From the NCBI GenBank assembly GCA_963748385.1, contig CAVVIQ010000001.1, positions 1 to 64,000 on the forward strand: 64,000 nucleotides of DNA. The letters are read 5' to 3'. The translations under genes were made by a program, and so were the position numbers. The notes under the pieces were generated by a model, which saw nothing but the letters and a program-made list of their open reading frames with translations, made no database searches and was not told the origin of the DNA. The stretch comes from Rhodoblastus sp963748385. Lineage in GTDB: Bacteria; Pseudomonadota; Alphaproteobacteria; Rhizobiales; Beijerinckiaceae. Below are positions 1 through 7,635 of the stretch, piece after piece; position 1 is the first letter of the stretch; every line of letters begins with the position of its first letter.

Positions 1-94
1 AGAAAAATTGCTGCGCTGCGGTCTGGACCACGCCACCGCGGCGATAAACAATATATTTTGGTTATTCATTAGCCTATTGCGACCATGACGCCGA

Positions 95-1684
95 TTATCC
101 GGAACTTCGGCTTCGACGGATTTGGTCGGCCATATCGGTCAAAAGCGCGGTCCAGTCGTCGCCTTCCCGGCAGCGGAAAAGGCGCATCGACGGATACCAT
201 GGGGAATCCTCCCGCTCCGCCATCCAGCGCCACTCCGAAATATGGCGGAGAGCGACCCAGACCGGGCGGCCGAGCGCGCCGGCCAGATGGGCCATCGAGG
301 TGTCGCAGGTGACCACAAGATCGAGATTGGCGATGATCGCGGCGGTGTCGATGAAGGCGTCCGACCCCGAATCGAAATCTCCGGAAAGGTTTTCGAGCCG
401 CGCCGCCAAACCCTCGGGGAGTTCTTCCGCCCGCGCGCCCTTTTGCAGATTGATCAGCCGCGCGCCTTCGAGGCGGGCGAGCGGCAAGAAGGCTTCGGGC
501 GGAATCGAGCGGCGGGGATCGACGCGGAAATCAACATTGCCGCGCCAATTCAGGCCGATTTTTACGCCCTCGGTCTCCAGCCGCCTGCGAAAAAATTCGG
601 CGCGTTCGCCTTCCGCGAAAAGATAAGGCGTCGGCGCGGGGATGGTCTCCAGCCGCGTGCCACAGGCGCGCGGCAGCGAGGAAATCGCCAGAACGTCGTC
701 GAAGGCGCCGGCAAGATCGTTTTCCTCGCGCCAGTTCACTTTGACGCCTGACGAAGACAGCAGCCGCCACATCTTGCGCGGGCCGGCGAAAGTCACTTGG
801 GCCCCCGCCCGCGCAAGGAGAACGACAAAACGGAAGAACTGGATCGTGTCGCCGAGGCCATGATCGTTGACGACCAGGACCCTGCGGCCGGCGAGGCTTG
901 CGGGCGCGGACAGGTCGAGCCGCGCCGGCGATACCGGCACGGGCCTTTGGCCCCGGCTCCAGCGATATTCGTAGCCTTCCCAGCCCGCAGCGAAATCTCC
1001 GAGTTGAAGCTGGAGACAGCCGCGGTTGCTCAAGGCCTCCTCGGAATCGGGCTCAAGCGTCAGCGCCTCGTCGAAGGCGCCCATGGCCTCGTCGAAACGG
1101 CCGAGCTCCTTGGCGACAATGCCGAGCCCGCAAAAGGCGCGCGAATAACCCGGGTTCGTAGCGATCGCGCGCAAATATGAGTTGCGCGCCTCGCGATAGC
1201 GTCCCAGGCGCATCAGGGCGTTGCCGAGATTCAGCGCCGCTTGCGCCAGACGAGGATCCAACGCCAGGGCCCGCCGGTAGATTTCCACCGCCTGCGAAAG
1301 CCGCCCGAGTTCATATAGCGCAGCGCCGAGGTTGCAATGATAGCCGGCGGCGTCCGGCCGCAGGGCGCAGGCCCGCTCAAAACTTTCCCGCGCCTCCTCG
1401 AATCTTTCCGCGCCAAACAGGAGCACGCCGCGATTGAACCATGTCGGCGCGTCGTCGGGGCATAAGGCCAAAGCCCGGTCATAAAAGCGCAACCCGCCCG
1501 CGCCATGGCCCCGCTCCTGCAAGATGAAGCCGGCGAAGCTCAGCGCCTCGGGAAAATCGGGCTCGATCCGCAAAGCCGCGTCAACCGCCGCGATCCCTTG
1601 GTCGATCCGCCCCGCCGCATGGGCCCGCACGCCCGCGTCGAAAAGGGCGCGCGCCGCGCCCGCGTCCTGCTGCGCGCTCCGCAC
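95..1684 (-). CDS. TPR protein with C-terminal glycosyltransferase-9-like domain
   Basis: The N-terminal half (about residues 8-240) is a run of 34-residue TPR units with repeated A-x-x-x-L-G/N and D-P patterns. The C-terminal half (about 265-525) has a Rossmann-like start (VLVVNDHGLGDTIQFFRF) and the late motif CDTSMAHLAGALG, which is typical of TPR-linked GT9/heptosyltransferase-like proteins. The likely start is GTG directly after the TGA of the DUF1217 gene, so the two genes are probably co-transcribed and coupled. The protein has no signal peptide and is predicted cytosolic. The family often modifies surface structures. Its place at the edge of the flagellar locus suggests, but does not show, a role in flagellin or surface glycosylation. 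The acceptor and donor sugars are unknown. Confidence 0.85.
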   Translation of the reverse strand: MRSAQQDAGAARALFDAGVRAHAAGRIDQGIAAVDAALRIEPDFPEALSFAGFILQERGHGAGGLRFYDRALALCPDDAPTWFNRGVLLFGAERFEEARESFERACALRPDAAGYHCNLGAALYELGRLSQAVEIYRRALALDPRLAQAALNLGNALMRLGRYREARNSYLRAIATNPGYSRAFCGLGIVAKELGRFDEAMGAFDEALTLEPDSEEALSNRGCLQLQLGDFAAGWEGYEYRWSRGQRPVPVSPARLDLSAPASLAGRRVLVVNDHGLGDTIQFFRFVVLLARAGAQVTFAGPRKMWRLLSSSGVKVNWREENDLAGAFDDVLAISSLPRACGTRLETIPAPTPYLFAEGERAEFFRRRLETEGVKIGLNWRGNVDFRVDPRRSIPPEAFLPLARLEGARLINLQKGARAEELPEGLAARLENLSGDFDSGSDAFIDTAAIIANLDLVVTCDTSMAHLAGALGRPVWVALRHISEWRWMAEREDSPWYPSMRLFRCREGDDWTALLTDMADQIRRSRSSG

Positions 1685-2482
1685 TCAGAAGCCGCCCAGT
1701 TTCAGGTTCTGCATGCTCATCATCAGATCAACGCTGATCCCGGACGACGAGTTCGATGAGGCGTCGAACAGCGTCGTGACCGTCGAACTGGCCGAGCCGG
1801 TGGAGGCGGTCGGATTGTTGACGTCATATTGCGCGGTGAAACGTTCGAGAAAATTCTGCACCTTGGTCGGATTCTGGAAATCGGAATAATTGAGCAGCTT
1901 GTCGAGCTGCTGCGCCTGGAGATCGATATTTTCCGCCGAGCTATAGGGCGAAATCCCCAATGTGGTCTGCACCACGCTGAGAAGATTCGGATCGGCGAGA
2001 ATCGAATAGCCATTGGTGATCTTGGAGGCGTTCTGCTGAAAATAAAGCGCGAGCTGAACCCCGGGGTTCTGTTGGCCTTCGTTGGTTTCCAGCGTCTGCA
2101 TGACATATTGATTGACGACGTCGGTTGTCGCCGCAAGCGTCTTGGTGGTGTTCGCGCCGTAAAGCGGGAAGTTGAACGCCTGCGCCAACGCGAGAATGTT
2201 CGGATTGTTGAGCGTGTTGGCCAGCGCCGTGGAGCTTGTCGTTCCCTGTTCGAGGACTTTCTGGATCAGACTCTTGGCATAGGTCATGTTCCCCAGCCCG
2301 AAGGCGTTCATCACATAATTGAAAATGCGGGCGTTGTTGACCAGTTGCGCCGGCGTCGCGATCGAGCCGATGTTGGCCTGATAATATTTCGTCGCCTGGG
2401 CGACGGTCGGATCGTCGGCCGTCATCGTCTGATAGCGGCTCAGATTGCTGGCGATGGTCATGTAATCGGTGAACGTGCCCAT
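1685..2482 (-). CDS. DUF1217 flagellar-locus protein
   Basis: This 265-residue protein is Gln-, Asn- and Ala-rich and largely helical. It has the DUF1217 pattern: an N-terminal YMTIASNLSRYQTM segment, then repeated amphipathic helices (NARIFNYVMNAFGLGNM and FLERFTAQYDV). DUF1217 proteins occur almost only in alphaproteobacterial flagellar clusters, and their exact role is not established; secreted or basal-body-associated roles have been considered. A strong ribosome-binding site (GAGGAGGGGCG before ATG) supports the start. The gene is followed with no gap by the TPR/glycosyltransferase gene. The GCAAG motif seen before other flagellar operons lies about 110 bases upstream. Confidence 0.88.
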   Translation of the reverse strand: MGTFTDYMTIASNLSRYQTMTADDPTVAQATKYYQANIGSIATPAQLVNNARIFNYVMNAFGLGNMTYAKSLIQKVLEQGTTSSTALANTLNNPNILALAQAFNFPLYGANTTKTLAATTDVVNQYVMQTLETNEGQQNPGVQLALYFQQNASKITNGYSILADPNLLSVVQTTLGISPYSSAENIDLQAQQLDKLLNYSDFQNPTKVQNFLERFTAQYDVNNPTASTGSASSTVTTLFDASSNSSSGISVDLMMSMQNLKLGGF

Positions 2483-2611
2483 CGCCCCTCCTCAAGCACA
2501 ATCCCGGCCTGCAAAACCAAATCTTCGGGATGAAGCCGAACAAGTGCCCCATGCCTCTCGCGCTGGCGGCAAAAAGTCTGACCGAAGGGGCTTGCGTGGG
2601 GCTGGCGCGCG

Positions 2612-2800
2612 TCATTCGCCCCGAACGATGCGCGGCGCATGAGCGCTGCCGCCGTCCCGCGCCATGCGCGCGGCGGCGGCGTGAAGTTCGCGAAGGCAGT
2701 CGAGCAGCGATTCAGCAACGAGCTCCTCGCGCGCCGTCGGCGCCGGCGAAGCGAGCGCCGCGCGGCGCAATGATTCGAGCCCGATGATTTCGCGCTCCAT
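2612..2800 (-). CDS. Small hypothetical protein upstream of DUF1217
   Basis: This is a possible 62-residue helical protein (starts MEREIIGLESLRR; middle LLDCLRELHAAAARMA). I do not recognise a family. It is read in the same direction as the DUF1217 gene, 129 bases upstream of it, and a CtrA-like site lies just upstream. No good Shine-Dalgarno sequence is visible, and high GC makes chance frames common. It could equally be part of a long leader of the DUF1217 transcript. Confidence 0.35.
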   Translation of the reverse strand: MEREIIGLESLRRAALASPAPTAREELVAESLLDCLRELHAAAARMARDGGSAHAPRIVRGE

Positions 2801-2848
2801 GGGGAGGTCCGTCCGAGTCCGACACTCGCCGAACCATCTTTCGCCGAC

Positions 2849-2864
2849 GTTAATTTTCGCTCAA
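2849..2864 (-). promoter_or_regulatory. CtrA-like half-conserved site
   Basis: The minus strand reads TTGA-N7-TTAAC, one mismatch from the alphaproteobacterial CtrA consensus TTAA-N7-TTAAC. It lies in the 67-base gap before the small gene and DUF1217, where a promoter is expected. It is weaker than the perfect site before ftcR, and chance occurrence is possible. Confidence 0.3.
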
Positions 2865-2867
2865 ATT

Positions 2868-3215
2868 TCAGCCGCCTGCCGCACGGGCTGCGGGAGGTTG
2901 GGAAGGGCCGGCGCGACCACCATGACGCTGGTCCATCCGGGCGGCCAGCGTTTCCGCGAAGACCGAAGCGATCGCATTCGAGCGCCCGGCGGCCGCGCGC
3001 GCCGGTTCAGGCGCGGGCTCGGGCGCCGTTTGGGGCGGCGGGGCGGCTTCGATCGCAGATTCGGGGAGGGATGGCGCAAGAGTTCCCGCGATCATGCCGA
3101 TTTCTTCGATCGAGCGATCGAGCGCAAGCAGCGCGCGATATTCCGGCGACTGCATGAGGCGCTGGCGCATGTCTTCGCGGAGCGCCCGCATGGATTTCAG
3201 GATTTCGTGCGGCAT
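2868..3215 (-). CDS. Hypothetical flagellar-locus protein
   Basis: This 115-residue protein has a compact helical N-terminus (residues 1-50, with MRALREDMRQRLMQSPEYRA) and a Pro/Ala-rich low-complexity C-terminus. A very good ribosome-binding site (AAGGAGG, seven bases before ATG) supports a real gene. No signal peptide or membrane segment is visible. I do not recognise the family. It sits between ftcR-linked genes and the DUF1217 gene, so a flagellar accessory role (regulator or chaperone) is possible but unproven. Confidence 0.6.
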   Translation of the reverse strand: MPHEILKSMRALREDMRQRLMQSPEYRALLALDRSIEEIGMIAGTLAPSLPESAIEAAPPPQTAPEPAPEPARAAAGRSNAIASVFAETLAARMDQRHGGRAGPSQPPAARAAGG

Positions 3216-3369
3216 CGAATCGCCTCCTTGAGCAATGGCTCATCGTCCCTGGAGGAGCTGTCGCGAGGCTGGACGCGAAACAGCAAGCCTCGCAAAAGGC
3301 CAACGCGCTTCAATGGGAAAGTCACAATCGGCTCCCCCAACGCAGCATTCGTCGAAAGCGCATTCCTTC

Positions 3370-3699
3370 ATGCTCTCGCCTTCGTTCACCCTTTCGCATC
3401 TCTTTCCCGATCGCGACATCGGCAGCCCGGCCATTCTCCGGTTGCGCCTGCTCGAAGCAAAAATAGCGGCGAGTCGTCCGATGGACGAGGAGGCGCGCCG
3501 CGGCTCAGCCGCTCTGATCGAGTCCCTGCGGCGCACGATCGCCGAGCGGCCGTGCCTGTCCTTCGCCGATGTCGTCGCGAAACTGAAAACATGCGACGAA
3601 CTCGACGACGTCCGGGAGGGCGCGACCATCAAGGAATTGCGAAAAGCTCTACTCAAAGGCGCGCTCGCCGATCTGTCGCGTATCGAGCCGCGACGTTGA
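3370..3699 (+). CDS. Hypothetical protein
   Basis: This plus-strand frame gives 109 residues from the ATG at 3370: MLSPSFTLSHLFPDRDIG, a helical middle, and a C-terminus rich in Lys, Leu and Ala. A longer frame opens at 3235, but its first 45 residues are compositionally unlike a protein. No recognised domain and no clear Shine-Dalgarno are present. The PilZ gene follows 13 bases after its stop, so the two could share a transcript. Confidence 0.5.
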   Translation: MLSPSFTLSHLFPDRDIGSPAILRLRLLEAKIAASRPMDEEARRGSAALIESLRRTIAERPCLSFADVVAKLKTCDELDDVREGATIKELRKALLKGALADLSRIEPRR

Positions 3700-3712
3700 A
3701 CGCCCGAGCCCA

Positions 3713-4174
3713 ATGACGGACCGGCCATTGAAGACAACGAATTTCCTGGCGCAGAAACGCCCATGCGGCCCCGAGCCGTCCTTTCTCGCGCGGCTGTGGC
3801 GCAAGCCGGACGAACCGGCGCTCGTCACCTATTTCGCGGCGCCCGGACCGCAGGCGCGCGAGGACGAAAAAAGGCGGGAATACCGCCGTCGCACGCGGCT
3901 GCGCGTGGGAAAAATTCTCGATCGCGCCAATCGTTTTCTCGCCGACGCGACCATCATCGACCGATCCTGTCGCGGGCTGCGGTTGCGCCTTGCGCGCGAG
4001 ATCGCGGCGCCGGAGATTTTCCATTTTTTCGACGAGGAAAACGAAGCGATTTTCGTCGCGCGCCTCATCTGGCGCGAGGGGCGGCTTCTTGGCGCGGCGC
4101 GAGGGAGATTCGTCGTTGCGGCGCCCCGGCGGATCTTCGCCCTGCGCACAAGATTCTATGCGATGAAAGATTAA
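3713..4174 (+). CDS. PilZ-domain protein
   Basis: This 153-residue protein is probably a cyclic-di-GMP receptor. The two PilZ signatures are visible: an Arg-rich box at about residues 54-64 (RREYRRRTR, fitting RxxxR) and D83-R-S-C-R-G88, fitting DxSxxG. They are followed by beta-strand-like segments. The first 45 residues are a separate N-terminal extension. PilZ proteins in flagellar loci commonly slow or stop the motor when c-di-GMP is high; that role here is inference. A hairpin terminator follows directly, shared with the convergent ftcR. Confidence 0.65.
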   Translation: MTDRPLKTTNFLAQKRPCGPEPSFLARLWRKPDEPALVTYFAAPGPQAREDEKRREYRRRTRLRVGKILDRANRFLADATIIDRSCRGLRLRLAREIAAPEIFHFFDEENEAIFVARLIWREGRLLGAARGRFVVAAPRRIFALRTRFYAMKD

Positions 4175-4177
4175 GTC

Positions 4178-4200
4178 GCGCCGCATTTTCCTTGCGGCGC
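4178..4200. terminator. Bidirectional hairpin terminator between PilZ gene and ftcR
   Basis: A perfect 8-base inverted repeat (gcgccgca / tgcggcgc) with a 7-base loop sits in the 31-base gap between two converging stop codons. The flanking T runs are weak, but the position fits a shared terminator. Confidence 0.6.
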
Positions 4201-4205
4201 ATTCT

Positions 4206-4877
4206 TCAGTTCACAGTCAGGCAATAGCCGAGATAGCGCTTTGAATCGATCGGATCGTAGCCGAGACGGTGGCGCAGTTTCTTGCGCAACTTGCTGATAT
4301 GGCTTTCCACCACGTCCTCCTCGACCTCGTCGTCGAACAGGCCGTAGATGGCGTTGAAAATCTGATTCTTGGCGACGCGCTTTCCCTGGTTCATCACCAG
4401 ATATTCCAGGATGCGGCGCTCACGGCGCGGCAGGGGCAGCGGCGCGCCCTTCACCTCGGGATCGCGTCCGTCGAGATAGACGCGCATCTCGCCGACATCC
4501 TTGTAATCGGCCTGAGCGGCCTTGCGGCGGCGGATGGCGCCGACCCGGGCCATGATTTCGCGCACATGGACGGGCTTGCGCACCACATCGTCGACGCCCG
4601 CCGCGAAGAGTTCGAGAGTCTGCTCCAGCGACGACGAATCGTTGAGGGCGATGACGGGCGCGTGACACTTTTCGCGGATCATTCTGGGAAAGATCTCGCG
4701 CCTGGCGCCCTCGCCGATGAGGAAGGCTTCGACCGCCTGAAGATCGCGCTTGCCGACGCCGGCCACCCACTCCTCGAATTCGTCCGGCCGCAAACCGGCC
4801 GACGACACGCCCTCGCGATTGAAGCTCGAAGCGTAGCCCGTCTTCACAATTTCACGGTCATCGACAATGACGAACAT
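4206..4877 (-). CDS. ftcR: Flagellar transcriptional regulator FtcR/Rem
   Basis: This is an OmpR-type regulator of about 223 residues: a receiver-like domain (1-120) and a C-terminal winged helix (about 130-223, with RRERRILEYLVMNQ and VVESHISKLRKKL). The sequence matches the Brucella FtcR / Sinorhizobium Rem family, known activators of flagellar operons. As in that family the receiver is atypical: the N-terminal Asp pair is present (VIVDDRE), but no canonical phospho-acceptor Asp is evident near residue 50. Two ATGs in tandem (4880, 4877) follow a GGGGG tract; the second gives better spacing. A perfect CtrA-type site about 100 bases upstream suggests cell-cycle control. No cognate kinase gene is nearby. 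Confidence 0.88.
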   Translation of the reverse strand: MFVIVDDREIVKTGYASSFNREGVSSAGLRPDEFEEWVAGVGKRDLQAVEAFLIGEGARREIFPRMIREKCHAPVIALNDSSSLEQTLELFAAGVDDVVRKPVHVREIMARVGAIRRRKAAQADYKDVGEMRVYLDGRDPEVKGAPLPLPRRERRILEYLVMNQGKRVAKNQIFNAIYGLFDDEVEEDVVESHISKLRKKLRHRLGYDPIDSKRYLGYCLTVN

Positions 4878-4974
4878 CATGTCCCCCAATTCCGAAAATC
4901 TGCCCTTGCCGGCCTCGGCGCATCGCGGCGTCGCGTTTCATGGTCGGTCACAATCTACGGTTGCATTTTTATGG

Positions 4975-4990
4975 TTAATTTCCCGTTAAC
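4975..4990. promoter_or_regulatory. CtrA-type binding site upstream of ftcR
   Basis: The sequence is TTAA-N7-TTAAC, exactly the CtrA consensus known from alphaproteobacteria, and it also reads as TTAAC-N6-TTAACC-like on the other strand. It lies in the intergenic region about 100 bases upstream of ftcR, in an AT-rich patch within GC-rich DNA. Binding is inferred. Confidence 0.55.
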
Positions 4991-5131
4991 GCCCGACGAC
5001 GCGTTTCAAAACGAGCCGAACGAGACACTACGCCGCCCCGCTTCATTCTCATTTCATTGACTTTTTTTGAACAGATTGAACGGCGACGCGCCGGGCGGAC
5101 CCGGGCGCCGGATTCGTTCGTGGGTTGTATC

Positions 5132-5566
5132 ATGGCCGGCAAACCGGGCTCCTTCTCTCGGGGCGACGCGTTCGGAAGTCTGCTCGAACGAATCGAGGGG
5201 CGAAGCAGCGTGGAGTCGCGACTTGACCCCGCCCTGGATGAGGAAAAACTCCACGCCCGGCTGTCGGTCCCGCCGCGCCAGGCGCTCCGCGCCTTTGCGG
5301 CGATCGCCGCCTATGGCGCGCTGGCGGAAGAAACGGCGCCCGCGCCCAAAGCGCAAACCGTTCCGCTCGAGACAGATTTCGCCCGCATCCGCCATGAATT
5401 GCATTCGGCGCGCTGCGCCGACGACCTGCGGCGGCTGCGCCGGACCTGCGCCCTGCTTGTCCATCCTGACCGGCTGCCACCCGCGAATCGCGCGGCGGCG
5501 CAAGGTTTCATGGCCGAGATCAACGCGGCGATCGACCTCGCGATCAGGGAAAAGTCCGTCCGCTGA
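5132..5566 (+). CDS. Degenerate J-domain-like protein
   Basis: The ATG at 5132 gives 144 residues; an earlier TTG at 5057 is also open. The C-terminal 55 residues resemble a DnaJ J-domain core: a helix ending in the invariant HPD tripeptide (CALLVHPDRLPP), then a helix ending MAEINAAIDLAI. The N-terminal half has no recognised domain. J-domain proteins stimulate Hsp70 ATPase; a short one beside ftcR could recruit DnaK to a flagellar client, but this is inference. It converges with the lytic transglycosylase gene, 13 bases apart. Confidence 0.6.
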   Translation: MAGKPGSFSRGDAFGSLLERIEGRSSVESRLDPALDEEKLHARLSVPPRQALRAFAAIAAYGALAEETAPAPKAQTVPLETDFARIRHELHSARCADDLRRLRRTCALLVHPDRLPPANRAAAQGFMAEINAAIDLAIREKSVR

Positions 5567-5579
5567 CTCTCAGCGTCGC

Positions 5580-6176
5580 TCAGGCGCCGGGCGCGCAAAA
5601 TTTCCTGGCGTTGTCCGTCCACGCGCCAAGGCCGCTGCGCACCATATTGGCGATCACCGCGCACACATATTTCTTCTGCCCGGCGTCATTGTCCGGCCCG
5701 GCGTTATAGCGCGCCACGGCGAACGTCCAGCTCGCCTCGCGCTGGCGCAGGATTTTGAGAAAATGCGCGGCGTAGGCGACATTGCGATGCGGATCGAACA
5801 TCGATTCCAGCGACGGGAAATCCGCGGCGTGGAAGCGATGGTTGATCTGCATGCAACCGATGTCGATGAATTTCGCGCCGCGGCGCTGCGCCGCGTAAAA
5901 AATCTCCAGCGCCTCGGGCAGGCTGTTGGCGGCCACTTCCACGCCGTCGATATTCATCGCGTAGGGCTGCAAACGTCCGCTCTGGCCGGTCTCTGTCAAT
6001 CCGACCGCATAAAGCACGCTCAAAGGGATGTTCTCCGCGCCCGCCGCCCGCGCCATCTCCCGCTCACAGGGGCCAAGCGCGCCTGGCGGCGCGGCAAAGG
6101 CGGCGCAAAGGCTAAAGATAAAGGCCGCCATCGCCATGAAAACCGAGCGGAGTCTTCGCTCTCTCGCCGGCGTCAT
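5580..6176 (-). CDS. Lytic transglycosylase (SLT domain)
   Basis: From the ATG at 6176 the product has 198 residues. The start is fixed by an excellent AAGGAGG six bases upstream, inside the end of fliK (65-base overlap). An N-terminal signal peptide (FMAMAAFIFSLCAAFAA) predicts export. The SLT fold is shown by the catalytic-Glu segment VLYAVGLTETGQSG, the FIDIGCMQINHRFH segment and the late AVARYNAGPD motif. It likely opens peptidoglycan for the flagellar rod, the job done by the FlgJ muramidase domain in enterobacteria. Alphaproteobacterial FlgJ-like proteins, such as the one at 38.5 kb here, lack that domain. Confidence 0.85.
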   Translation of the reverse strand: MTPARERRLRSVFMAMAAFIFSLCAAFAAPPGALGPCEREMARAAGAENIPLSVLYAVGLTETGQSGRLQPYAMNIDGVEVAANSLPEALEIFYAAQRRGAKFIDIGCMQINHRFHAADFPSLESMFDPHRNVAYAAHFLKILRQREASWTFAVARYNAGPDNDAGQKKYVCAVIANMVRSGLGAWTDNARKFCAPGA

Positions 6177-7635
6177 CCGCACCCTCCTTGCCTTGCTCCA
6201 TCGGGCCGGATCGCGGCCGAGCGGCGCCTTGATGCCCACCTTCGCCGCTGTGCGCCGCCCCGAACGACGAACCGCCGCCCGTCGCGAGACCAGCGGAAAG
6301 ATTTTCCGACGGCTTGGCCGCGACGCTGATGTCCACGCCGCCAAGGCCGAGACCGGCGTCCCGCAACTGGCTCGCCAAACTCGCGCTCTTGTCGTCGATC
6401 ATCCGCGCCGTTTCGCCCTTGTCGGCGACGAAGGCGATTTCCAGACGGTCGCCCGCGCTTTTCATCCGCACGGCGATACCGCCGAGACTTTGCGGCTCCA
6501 ATGTGATCTCCAGATCGCGGCGGGGCGCGGAAGGATTGGCGGTGGGGGCCGGCGACGGCGCCGCCAGCGCGGCGGCGCCGATCTGCGCGGTTTTGGCGGC
6601 GACCGACTGGAGCGGGAGCGCCGAAGACAGGACAGGCGAAGCTTCGGCCCGCGGCTGATTGGCGGCGGAGGGCGCGGGGGGCACGGGGGGCGCGGGGGGC
6701 GGGGACGCGGGACCCTTCGAAGCGAGCTGCGCGGTCGCCGTCGTCGTCCGGAAATACTCGGCGGAAGCGCCGGATTCTTCGGGCGCCGCGGGCGGAAGCC
6801 AGCTTTTCAGATCGACGACATGAACCTGCGTCGACGCGCCTTCCGCATCGGTTGCGACCGCCGGCATATCCGCGCTCGCCTCGCTTGCCGCGGAAGCGGC
6901 CGTCGGCGCGGCGGGGCGCGAAACGGCGCACACACCGAGCCGCGCGGTCCCGGCGTCGCTCTTCGCGGCGCCTCGCGCGCCGCCTGAAAGGATCTCGCCC
7001 AACGCGAGCGCGTTCAAGGATGGGGTCATCGCCGCCGCGAGAGTCACATCGGGCATGGGCGGCGGCGAAGCCCCGGCGGCGCTCGCCGCCGGGGCCGGAT
7101 CGGCCGCAGCGGGCGCGGCGGTCGAAGATTTCTCGACTGCTTTCGCCGCCGGACGCGACTCCGCCTTTGAGGTCGTGGCGTCGCGCTGGGTCGAAAGCGC
7201 GTTTGCAAGAATCTCTGGCGGCTGTCCCGGCAAAATCGCGGGGGACGCCGCCTGTCGCGCGGCGGATGTAGCCATATTCGCGGTTTGCGGCGGCGGTTTC
7301 GACGCGCCGGAGAGATCGAACAGGCGATGGACCGGATCGTTCTCCATTGCGGCCGGCGCGGCGGACGCGCCCACATGGGCCGGGGAAGGCTTGGGCGCGA
7401 CCGAAAGATTGAGGAGGTCGTGGATAACACCGTCCTCGCCGGCGTTTTTTTCCGGCGCTGCGTCGGCCGCGGACGGGCCGGCGTTTCTTGTCGGCGCGTC
7501 ATGCGCGCTTTCGGCAAGCGTCGAGTCGAAATTTTGCGTCGCGTTCTCATCGCGACCGTGATCGCGTCCCGATTTTGCGCCGGACGAGGCGGCGCTGATC
7601 GGCAGATGGCCTACGGTCAAGGCGAAAGCGCTCAT
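6112..7635 (-). CDS. fliK: Flagellar hook-length control protein FliK
   Basis: This 507-residue protein has a long Ala/Pro/Ser-rich, low-complexity N-terminal part (about 1-370) and a folded C-terminal hook-length domain. The C-terminal domain shows DLEITLEPQSLGGIAVRM and then helices with RMIDDKSASLASQL, typical of the Flg_hook region that contacts FlhB to switch export substrates. It is secreted by the flagellar apparatus and acts as a molecular ruler. It starts four bases inside the end of motC and overlaps the transglycosylase gene downstream, so it belongs to the fliF-fliH-motB-motC-fliK operon. Confidence 0.88.
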   Translation of the reverse strand: MSAFALTVGHLPISAASSGAKSGRDHGRDENATQNFDSTLAESAHDAPTRNAGPSAADAAPEKNAGEDGVIHDLLNLSVAPKPSPAHVGASAAPAAMENDPVHRLFDLSGASKPPPQTANMATSAARQAASPAILPGQPPEILANALSTQRDATTSKAESRPAAKAVEKSSTAAPAAADPAPAASAAGASPPPMPDVTLAAAMTPSLNALALGEILSGGARGAAKSDAGTARLGVCAVSRPAAPTAASAASEASADMPAVATDAEGASTQVHVVDLKSWLPPAAPEESGASAEYFRTTTATAQLASKGPASPPPAPPVPPAPSAANQPRAEASPVLSSALPLQSVAAKTAQIGAAALAAPSPAPTANPSAPRRDLEITLEPQSLGGIAVRMKSAGDRLEIAFVADKGETARMIDDKSASLASQLRDAGLGLGGVDISVAAKPSENLSAGLATGGGSSFGAAHSGEGGHQGAARPRSGPMEQGKEGADDAGERAKTPLGFHGDGGLYL

